7,406 bases of DNA, from contig JAGYOI010000057.1 in assembly GCA_018399395.1 (NCBI GenBank), positions 1-7,406 of the forward strand, given 5' to 3'. How positions within the stretch are numbered: the stretch's first letter is position 1; each line of letters starts with the position of its first letter. The position numbers were made by a program, and so were the translations under genes. The notes beneath the pieces were generated by a model. The model saw nothing but the letters and a program-made list of their open reading frames with translations. It was not told where the DNA came from and did not search any database. Shown here piece by piece: positions 1 to 5,687 of this stretch. The stretch comes from Prolixibacteraceae bacterium. GTDB taxonomy: Bacteria; Bacteroidota; Bacteroidia; Bacteroidales; Prolixibacteraceae.

Positions 1-407
1 CGCCATACAACACGGCAGCGACAATTGAACTTTCAGGCCCGGCAGCAGATAATAGCGAGGCCGCTTCGTGGATGGCTGGTTACGAGGGAGGTACACCGGG
101 AGAGAAAAACAGTGTTTACACGTCAACAGAAAATTATGCCGGTAACATGCAGTCTGTATCTTGTGTGCCTTCTCCTTTTAGCACAAAGGCTACCCTTATT
201 TTTTATGCTGAAGCGCACAAGCAATATAATGTTATCGTGACTGATTTAAAAGGGCGTATTGTGAAGAAATTACAGGGGCACACCTCTTTTGCCGGGAACA
301 ACTATGTTGATCTGTTTGTTTCATCTGATAATATTGCAAGTGGCATGTACATTGTCTCCGTAAAGGTTGGAAATAATCGTCAGGTTACAAAAATTATAAA
401 AAAATAA
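1..407 (+). CDS. C-terminal part of a secreted protein with a T9SS type A sorting domain (5' end outside window)
   Basis: The reading frame is open from base 3 to the TAA at 405-407 and gives 134 visible residues; the start lies upstream of the window. Residues about 8-36 have the pattern IELSGP..DNS...SW...GGTPGEKN. I know this ending from lamin-tail-type (LTD) and CotH-associated domains of secreted Bacteroidota proteins. Residues about 53-134 look like a type A T9SS C-terminal domain: a VPSPFS opening (the usual form is YPNPF), then Y.VIVTDLKGRIVKKL, then SGMYIVSVKVGNNRQVTKIIKK with the basic end. In known systems this tail directs export across the outer membrane by the type IX machinery and is then removed. 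The catalytic or binding part of the protein is not visible, so its function cannot be given. The next gene starts 6 nt after the stop. Confidence 0.85.
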   Translation, partial: PYNTAATIELSGPAADNSEAASWMAGYEGGTPGEKNSVYTSTENYAGNMQSVSCVPSPFSTKATLIFYAEAHKQYNVIVTDLKGRIVKKLQGHTSFAGNNYVDLFVSSDNIASGMYIVSVKVGNNRQVTKIIKK

Positions 408-413
408 CTACTT

Positions 414-1226
414 ATGGTTGATATAAAAAAATTGTGTTTCGATGTTCAGGATTTGGTGCTCGAAACAGCCAAAATGATACGGGAAGAGCGTGAAAATTTT
501 AAGCCCGATGAACAGGTTGAAGAGAAAGGACAAAATGATTTTGTGACTTCAATCGATAAATTGTCGGAAGAAATGTTGGTAAAAGGGCTTTCAGAACGTT
601 TGCCCGAGTCGGGTTTTGTTGTTGAAGAAGGCACCAGTTCAAAAAAGGGAGAGATTTACAATTGGGTAATTGACCCTATTGACGGCACTACAAATTTTAT
701 TCACGGTTTGGCCCCTCATTCCATCAGTATCGCCCTTATGCGCGGCGATGCGCTTATCATGGGCATAGTATATGAAATTGTGCATGGCGAAATGTTTTAT
801 GCATGGGAGGGTTCAGCGGCTTACCTGAACGGAGATGAGATACGGGTTAGCAATACCGACTCTAACAAACATGCTTTGGTTGTAACCGGGTTTCCATACA
901 CCAACTTTTCGAAAATTAGCAATTACTTTGATGCAATGCTCGAATTAATGGAGCAAACGAGTGGTATCAGAAGACTTGGGTCGGCAGCCATTGACCTTTG
1001 CTATGTTGCTTGTGGGCGCTTCGATGCTTTCTGGGAATATGGGCTTCATGCCTGGGATGTGGCAGCCGGGGCATTTATTGTGAAACAGGCTGGTGGTAAG
1101 GTTTGCGATTTTGAGGGGGGCAATCACTATATTGATAATGGGAATATAATAGCCACAAACAATAACTATTTCAATATTTTTTACGAAATTGTAAATCGCC
1201 ATTTAGGTAATAAAAAAGATGGATAA
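414..1226 (+). CDS. Inositol monophosphatase family protein (SuhB/IMPase-like)
   Basis: The protein has 270 residues, the usual family length (E. coli SuhB is about 267). Family metal-site motifs are intact. E71-E72 sit in VVEEGT. WVIDPIDGTTNFIHG spans residues 84-98, with D87 and D90 as expected metal ligands. WDVAAG at 214-219 carries the C-terminal aspartate D215. An upstream NDFVTSID block (41-48) matches the family N-terminal part. Such enzymes are Mg-dependent, Li-sensitive cytoplasmic phosphatases that hydrolyse inositol 1-phosphate or related sugar and nucleotide phosphates. The exact substrate cannot be told here: IMPase, fructose-1,6-bisphosphatase-like and CysQ-like activities share this fold, although the motifs look most like SuhB/IMPase. 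The ATG at 414 gives a family-typical N-terminus. The gene starts 6 nt after the T9SS gene and its last 8 nt overlap the next gene. Confidence 0.93.
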   Translation: MVDIKKLCFDVQDLVLETAKMIREERENFKPDEQVEEKGQNDFVTSIDKLSEEMLVKGLSERLPESGFVVEEGTSSKKGEIYNWVIDPIDGTTNFIHGLAPHSISIALMRGDALIMGIVYEIVHGEMFYAWEGSAAYLNGDEIRVSNTDSNKHALVVTGFPYTNFSKISNYFDAMLELMEQTSGIRRLGSAAIDLCYVACGRFDAFWEYGLHAWDVAAGAFIVKQAGGKVCDFEGGNHYIDNGNIIATNNNYFNIFYEIVNRHLGNKKDG

Positions 1227-1668
1227 GAAGAAAATAGAAATTTTAGAAGCTTTGATTCAGGATTTGGGTCAAAAGAATGTCGATTTTGATGCTTGGCGTG
1301 TAAAAACAAGCTTGCTGTTAAAAAAGATATTTGGTAACGATGATGAAAAAGTTGAATTAATCAACAACCTGCACTATGATTATTCGAGCTGGTCGTTGCG
1401 CGACGGCTTTGGTGGTAAACAGCACGATCCGGTTAAAGATCAGGCACGTGAAATACTGGAAGCTGCCAAGCTTGAGTTACAGCTTGGAGAAACAAAACCT
1501 GATGAACAGTCCGGCATAATTAAAGAAAAAATCAGCGGCGAAGAATATCAGCGTTTGACTTCATTGTTGGAAAATAATCCCACGGAGCAGGAGCTGACAG
1601 AATATTTTAGTAATATTGCACCCGCTATTAAAGATGCAATACTTGCTAAAATTATACTGAACAAGTAA
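1219..1668 (+). CDS. Uncharacterised 149-residue helical protein
   Basis: I do not recognise a named family. The ATG at 1219 lies in ATGGATAA, overlapping the end of the phosphatase gene by 8 nt, which suggests translational coupling. There is no signal peptide or membrane segment, so the protein is probably cytoplasmic. Two parts can be seen. Residues about 1-92 contain FDAWRVKTSLLLKKIFG (23-39), an aromatic HYDYSSWS patch (52-59) and a predicted helix AREILEAAKLELQLGE (76-91). After a polar linker (about 92-104), residues 105-149 look like a second helical segment ending in AILAKIILNK. The first part resembles a small helical module I have seen at the N-terminus of assorted bacterial proteins of unknown role; this is memory, not a search. 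The protein is acidic to neutral with many Glu and Lys. The downstream acyltransferase begins 2 nt after the stop, so all three genes are probably on one transcript. Confidence 0.8.
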   Translation: MDKKKIEILEALIQDLGQKNVDFDAWRVKTSLLLKKIFGNDDEKVELINNLHYDYSSWSLRDGFGGKQHDPVKDQAREILEAAKLELQLGETKPDEQSGIIKEKISGEEYQRLTSLLENNPTEQELTEYFSNIAPAIKDAILAKIILNK

Positions 1669-1670
1669 AC

Positions 1671-2552
1671 ATGAAGAAGAGTATTGGTTATTACATATTG
1701 CTGGGGGCCACCTGGCCAATGCAGCTTTTCCCTTTAGAGTTTCATTACCTTTTTTCTGATTTGTTGTATGTTTTTGTATACCGTGTTGTGCGGTATCGGA
1801 AAAAAGTTGTATCAACGAACCTGAACAATTCTTTTCCTGAAAAATCAGAAAAAGAAAAGAAAGAAATAGAAAAATCTTTTTACCACAGCTTTTGCGATAT
1901 GTTTATCGAAACCCTCTATTTCACCCACCTGAATGTTCAAAAAGAAGAGAAAAGGTTGCAGATTGAGGGGCTGGACAAAGTTGAGGAGTACATAGCGAAA
2001 GGGAAAAATGTTATCGCGGTAACCGGGCATTTTGGTAACTGGGAATTTCTACAATTATTTATTCAGAAGTTGTCGGTTCGAACTTACTTTGTGTACAAGC
2101 GGCTGGCAAACAAGTCGTTCGATCAGTTTTATCGTGAGCTGCGTTCGCGTGCTGCTATCCCGCTCGAAATGAAACAAACATTCCGTCAGCTTATAACCGA
2201 TAAACGGAACCACAAATCGTTTGGTGCATTAATGATCAGCGACCAACGACCGTTGAGGCACGAGATTAAGCACTGGATTACCTTTATGAACCAGGACACC
2301 CCGGTGATGTTGGGAACCGAAAAAATTGCACGTAAAACCGATGCTGCCGTTTTTTATCTTGAGGTGAAGCAAATAAAGCGGGGATATCATAAAGCTACTT
2401 TTGAACTTCTTTTTGAAGAGCCCGCACAAACATCAGATTATGAGATTACCGATGGATTTATGAAACGCCTTGAAAAATCTATTTACGAGAGCCCACACCA
2501 ATATTTATGGACGCATAAAAGGTGGAAATATAAGAAAGAAAAATCTACTTAA
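1671..2552 (+). CDS. LpxL/HtrB-type lysophospholipid (lipid A) acyltransferase family protein
   Basis: The protein has 293 residues (E. coli LpxL is 306). The N-terminus carries a hydrophobic membrane-anchoring stretch (about 6-40) followed by the family-typical VVSTNLNNSFPEKS (47-60). The catalytic HX4E signature is present as HFGNWE (H120, E125). A DQRP block (191-194) and the C-terminal QYLWTHKRWK (277-286) match the family endings. These enzymes sit at the inner leaflet of the inner membrane and transfer an acyl chain from acyl-ACP to a lipid A precursor or another lysolipid. Bacteroidota use relatives for late lipid A acylation, but some act on other lipids, so the acceptor is inferred. 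The ATG at 1671 gives the normal N-terminus and is 2 nt after the preceding stop. No Shine-Dalgarno sequence is visible. Confidence 0.92.
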   Translation: MKKSIGYYILLGATWPMQLFPLEFHYLFSDLLYVFVYRVVRYRKKVVSTNLNNSFPEKSEKEKKEIEKSFYHSFCDMFIETLYFTHLNVQKEEKRLQIEGLDKVEEYIAKGKNVIAVTGHFGNWEFLQLFIQKLSVRTYFVYKRLANKSFDQFYRELRSRAAIPLEMKQTFRQLITDKRNHKSFGALMISDQRPLRHEIKHWITFMNQDTPVMLGTEKIARKTDAAVFYLEVKQIKRGYHKATFELLFEEPAQTSDYEITDGFMKRLEKSIYESPHQYLWTHKRWKYKKEKST

Positions 2553-2605
2553 TTTGAAAGGTAATAAATCAAACATTATATTGGCATTCTTAAAATAATA
2601 ACGAC

Positions 2606-3652
2606 TTGAAAACCGCTATTGTCATACTAAACTGGAATGGGCTCGCTCAACTACAAAAGTATCTGCCAAATGTTGTGGCCGAAAGTAAAGGCGATGATAT
2701 CCGTGTAATTGTTGCAGATAATGGCTCAACCGACCAGTCGTTGTCGTATGTCGAAGATAATTTTCCTACGGTAGAATGCATCAGGCTCGACCGGAATTAC
2801 GGTTTTGCCGGTGGTTATAACCGTGCGCTTGAGCATGTAGAGGCTGATATTTATTGTTTGCTCAACAGTGATGTACGTGTGTCGGCCGGATGGTTAACGG
2901 AAGCGGTAAGGCTTTTATCGCAGCATGAAGATATTGTGGCTGTTCAGCCCAAAATACTGTCCGACCGTGATAATAGCCGCTTTGAACATGCCGGTGCTGC
3001 CGGTGGTTTTATCGATCACTACGGGTATCCTTTTTGCCGGGGGCGTATTATGGATGTGATTGAAAACGATGAAGGGCAGTATAATATTTCAACCGATATC
3101 TTTTGGGCTTCGGGTGCCTGCCTTTTTATTAAATCAAAAGTTTTTTGGGCTGCCGGTGGCTTCGATGCCGATTTTTTTGCCCACATGGAAGAGATTGATT
3201 TATGCTGGCGCATTAAAAACCAGGGAAAACGTATTGTTTATTGTCCGGGTAGTGTTGTTTATCACTGGGGAGGGGCAACACTCGATTATGAAAACCCACA
3301 TAAGTTATTTCTGAATTTCAGAAACAGTCTTTGGACTTTGTATAAGAATTACACCGGGACTTTTTTATGTCTTATGATGTTCAGGCGGATGACGATCGAC
3401 ACCTCGGCCATTTTAAAATACCTCGTTTCGTTTAATTTAAAAAATGCGGTGGCCGTAATCAAAGCTCATATTGCCTTTTACAGATCCCTGCCACAAATTC
3501 GAAATAAACGGAAAACCTTAAACGAAAAAGTTGTAATCGGCAAGCATAACGAGAAGCTACGGGGTAGTGTGGTTCTGGCATTCTTCATAGGCAGAAAGCG
3601 AACTTTTAATGATCTGAAAAAATTCCGCGAGAAGATTAATCCCCGCGGGTAG
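2606..3652 (+). CDS. Family 2 glycosyltransferase (rhamnosyltransferase-like), TTG start
   Basis: The protein has 348 residues and a GT-A fold in its first 240. AIVILNWNG (4-12) opens the fold, VADNGSTD (36-43) is the nucleotide-binding part, and LLNSDV (85-90) occupies the DXD metal-site position. WASGACLFIKSKVF (167-180) and GGFDADFFAHMEEIDLCWR (184-202) follow, the latter with the E-E-x-D acceptor/catalytic block. The arrangement resembles rhamnosyltransferases of the WbbL/RfbF type that add sugars to lipid-linked glycans at the cytoplasmic face. Donor and acceptor are not known. The C-terminal 110 residues are basic with weakly hydrophobic stretches, suggesting membrane association. The start must be TTG at 2606: in this frame a TAA lies at 2591-2593, no ATG lies between, and the first internal ATG (codon 150) would remove the nucleotide site. 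It follows the acyltransferase by 53 nt, so it may be co-transcribed. Confidence 0.92.
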   Translation: MKTAIVILNWNGLAQLQKYLPNVVAESKGDDIRVIVADNGSTDQSLSYVEDNFPTVECIRLDRNYGFAGGYNRALEHVEADIYCLLNSDVRVSAGWLTEAVRLLSQHEDIVAVQPKILSDRDNSRFEHAGAAGGFIDHYGYPFCRGRIMDVIENDEGQYNISTDIFWASGACLFIKSKVFWAAGGFDADFFAHMEEIDLCWRIKNQGKRIVYCPGSVVYHWGGATLDYENPHKLFLNFRNSLWTLYKNYTGTFLCLMMFRRMTIDTSAILKYLVSFNLKNAVAVIKAHIAFYRSLPQIRNKRKTLNEKVVIGKHNEKLRGSVVLAFFIGRKRTFNDLKKFREKINPRG

Positions 3653-3671
3653 GTGTTTTTCTGCAATATTG

Positions 3672-4487
3672 TCAATCTATATTTTCAATAACCGCCCCAA
3701 AAATTGCTTCCAGTTTGGGTGCGGCAATACCGGCCACGTCGAGCACTTCGTTATGATTGTTACCTTCTTCAGGCACCTCTAACCCGTTGTTGGTTATTAC
3801 AGATATACCAAAAACATGCATCGACATGTGGTTGGCCACAATAACTTCGGGAACGGTTGACATGCCAACCGAATCGCCGCCAATGGTGTTAAGGTAACGA
3901 TATTCGGCATTGGTTTCAAAACTCGGGCCGGTTAGTCCAACATAAACGCCCTCCTGAAGCCTGATGTTATTGCTGCGGGCAAATTTCCGGGCAACTTCGC
4001 ACAATTGCGCATCATATGCATTTGACATGTTGGTGAAACGTGGCCCCAGCTTTTCTTCATTTTTACCAATTAAGGGGTTTGTCCCGAACATGTTTATGTG
4101 GTCGGTGATCATCATAATATCACCCACTTCAAAACTATAGTTTATACCACCGGCCGCATTAGAAACCAATAAGTAGTCGATGCCCATCATTTTAAATACC
4201 CGAATCGGGAAGGTGAGTTCTTCCATCGTGTAGCCTTCGTAATAGTGAAAACGGCCTTGCATCGCTACTACTTCCTGACCTTTAAATGTCCCAATGATGA
4301 GCTTGCCTGCATGTCCCTCGATGGTTGATACCGGAAAATTTGGAATGTCTTTGTAACTTAACGAGTGTTTTATGTCCATTTTTTCGGTAAAGTTACCGAG
4401 ACCCGAACCCAGTATGATAGCTGTTTTACCCCTGAAGTTTGTTTTTTCTTTTATAAAGTTTGCTGTTGCTTCTATTTTCTGTAACAT
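3672..4487 (-). CDS. punA: Purine nucleoside phosphorylase, trimeric (inosine/guanosine) type
   Basis: The protein has 271 residues, the length of trimeric PNPs; hexameric DeoD is shorter and different. It cleaves inosine, guanosine and their deoxy forms with phosphate, giving the base and (deoxy)ribose 1-phosphate, in cytoplasmic purine salvage. Visible active-site residues line up with mammalian PNP as I recall it. S28 is in the GSGLG phosphate loop (27-31), H59 in EGHAG, and R79 and H81 in GRFHYYEGY. SNAAGG follows at 109-114, then F190-E191 in GPSFET and M209-S210 in GMSTVPE. N233 occupies the base-recognition position, and H245 the ribose-contact histidine. N233 in place of aspartate fits 6-oxopurine preference. 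The ATG at 4487 gives the conserved N-terminus (IEATANFIKEKT). That start lies 62 nt inside lpxK, so translation is probably coupled to it. The product belongs to salvage and has no evident link to lipid A. Confidence 0.95.
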   Translation of the reverse strand: MLQKIEATANFIKEKTNFRGKTAIILGSGLGNFTEKMDIKHSLSYKDIPNFPVSTIEGHAGKLIIGTFKGQEVVAMQGRFHYYEGYTMEELTFPIRVFKMMGIDYLLVSNAAGGINYSFEVGDIMMITDHINMFGTNPLIGKNEEKLGPRFTNMSNAYDAQLCEVARKFARSNNIRLQEGVYVGLTGPSFETNAEYRYLNTIGGDSVGMSTVPEVIVANHMSMHVFGISVITNNGLEVPEEGNNHNEVLDVAGIAAPKLEAIFGAVIENID

Positions 4488-5523
4488 AGTTTATAATTCT
4501 TTTATTAAACGCTTCCCTCATTCGCTCTAAAAACCGAATTTCGATTGGAATATAGTATAATTTTTCCATAAAACCATCTGGTAAATATGGTGTAGACTTT
4601 AGTCTCACAAGATCTTTCTCTGTTGTGAGAATCATTTTATACGGAGATTCAATCGCATGGTATTGTGCTTCAATTTTTTCAATGTCGGTCTCTTTATATT
4701 TGTAATGGTCACCATATTCCAAATGGATAATTTCACCTACCTGTGGTTCAATATATGATAATAGCGGTTTAGGATTGCCAATGCCGGTAATGAGAAGGAC
4801 CGTGTATTTTCTCATGTCGTTTCCAAATAAAGCCCTGCCTTTTTCAGCCGGGGAAATTTCACCGTAAACTATGCCGGTAAAAAATAAATTTTGGTATGGG
4901 CGTATATCGAGTTTGTTTTTGATAATCCGTTGATCAATGGGTTTAAGCTGGGGCGGGCATTTGGTGAAAATAATAAAATTAGCCCTGTATTTTGCACGGG
5001 TCGACTCTCTTAACCGTCCGGCCGGTAAAAGGTTGTCGTTAAATATTTGCTGGGTGTAATCGATCAAAAGAATGTTGATACTGGGCCTTACGCTCCGGTG
5101 TTGAAAAGCATCGTCGAGAATAATGACATCGATATTTAATGCTTCGTTACTGATGAGTTTTTTAATACCTACAACCCGCTTCTCACATACAGCTACCGTG
5201 ATGTCAGGGAATTTTTGTTTTATTTGTACCGGCTCATCACCAATATTGTTTACGCATGAATGTTTATCAGCCAAAACAAAACCTTTGGTTTTGCGTTTAT
5301 AGCCGCGGCTCAGAAATGCAATGTTGAAATCCTTTTTCAAAAGTGATATCAGATATTCGGCATGAGGTGTTTTACCTGTGCCCCCAACGGTAAGGTTACC
5401 AACCGATATGACAGGTATGTCAAATTCATGCTGTTTAAGAATTTTTGAGTCGTACAAAAAATTCCGAAATGAAGTTATCAATCCATATAAAACAGAAAAA
5501 GGGAAAAGGAGTATTTCACGCAT
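4426..5523 (-). CDS. lpxK: Tetraacyldisaccharide 4'-kinase LpxK
   Basis: LpxK phosphorylates the 4' position of the tetraacyl disaccharide 1-phosphate with ATP to give lipid IVA, at the inner face of the inner membrane. The protein has 365 residues, slightly longer than the E. coli enzyme (328). A hydrophobic N-terminal segment (about 5-24) serves as membrane anchor. The Walker A loop is GGTGKTP (47-53) in the typical context VISVGNLTVGGTGKTPHAE. Further family blocks are LSRGYKR (71-77), GDEP (95-98), LDDAFQHR (136-143; Walker B-like), LLPAGRLRE (165-173), LLITGIGNP (243-251) and LTTEKD (299-304). The ATG at 5523 gives the expected N-terminus and has an A-rich leader without Shine-Dalgarno sequence. 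A promoter-like element and the sppA terminator lie upstream, so lpxK probably begins its own transcript. Its last 19 codons and stop share DNA with the start of the downstream phosphorylase gene. Confidence 0.96.
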   Translation of the reverse strand: MREILLFPFSVLYGLITSFRNFLYDSKILKQHEFDIPVISVGNLTVGGTGKTPHAEYLISLLKKDFNIAFLSRGYKRKTKGFVLADKHSCVNNIGDEPVQIKQKFPDITVAVCEKRVVGIKKLISNEALNIDVIILDDAFQHRSVRPSINILLIDYTQQIFNDNLLPAGRLRESTRAKYRANFIIFTKCPPQLKPIDQRIIKNKLDIRPYQNLFFTGIVYGEISPAEKGRALFGNDMRKYTVLLITGIGNPKPLLSYIEPQVGEIIHLEYGDHYKYKETDIEKIEAQYHAIESPYKMILTTEKDLVRLKSTPYLPDGFMEKLYYIPIEIRFLERMREAFNKRIINYVTENRSNSKLYKRKNKLQG

Positions 5524-5560
5524 ATGCTTATTTTGTATTTTGGGCTTGAATATAAAGGTA

Positions 5561-5593
5561 CAAAATTATACAGAACCCCAATTATTCATGAAA
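5561..5593 (-). promoter_or_regulatory. Candidate Bacteroidota-type promoter of lpxK
   Basis: On the - strand, TAATTTTG (5568 to 5561) matches the Bacteroidota -7 consensus TAnnTTTG at every fixed position. A TTTC at 5593 to 5590 lies 21 nt upstream, close to the expected place of the -33 TTTG element, though it is imperfect and the spacing is at the long end. A start site around 5553-5556 would give a leader of about 30 nt before the lpxK ATG at 5523. The position between the sppA terminator and lpxK supports it. The -7 box is good evidence; the -33 part is weak. Confidence 0.55.
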
Positions 5594-5612
5594 ATAATTT
5601 CTGTCGCCTACA

Positions 5613-5626
5613 GCGACTAGCGACTA
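5613..5626. repeat. Two tandem copies of GCGACTA, the first part of a short hairpin
   Basis: GCGACTA occurs at 5613-5619 and again immediately at 5620-5626. The first copy also pairs with GTCGC at 5603-5607 across a 5-nt loop, forming a GTCGC/GCGAC inverted repeat (5603-5617). The cluster lies between the sppA terminator and the candidate lpxK promoter, roughly 20-30 nt upstream of the -33 position. It is more GC-rich than the flanking DNA. It could be a regulator site or chance; no known operator is recognised. Confidence 0.5.
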
Positions 5627-5636
5627 AGTTTCGCAA

Positions 5637-5669
5637 AAAAAAATACCGGTTTGTGGCCGGTATTTTTTT
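5637..5669 (-). terminator. Rho-independent terminator of sppA (structurally bidirectional)
   Basis: A 13-bp perfect inverted repeat pairs 5637-5649 with 5657-5669 around a 7-nt loop (5650-5656). The core is TACCGG/CCGGTA, flanked by an A tract on one side and a T tract on the other. Read on the - strand it ends in an uninterrupted run of U (A tract 5635-5643), 18 nt after the sppA stop codon. On the + strand it would also end in U, but no + strand gene approaches it, so sppA is the likely client. Confidence 0.88.
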
Positions 5670-5687
5670 AGAATAGGTGTTTATGTT

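Noticed and set aside
25..240. Open frame of 71 residues on the + strand at the left edge
   Set aside because: It lies in another frame over the T9SS cargo gene, which has clear domain similarity; the alternative has low-complexity, feature-free content.
2549..2605. Possible promoter ahead of the glycosyltransferase (TTAATTTG near the acyltransferase stop)
   Set aside because: It misses the -7 consensus TAnnTTTG at the second position and has no TTG at the -33 distance; co-transcription with the acyltransferase is simpler.
3642..3649. CCCGCGGG palindrome at the end of the glycosyltransferase gene followed by a short T run
   Set aside because: The palindrome leaves no room for a hairpin loop of at least 3 nt with a stable stem, so it is not a credible intrinsic terminator.
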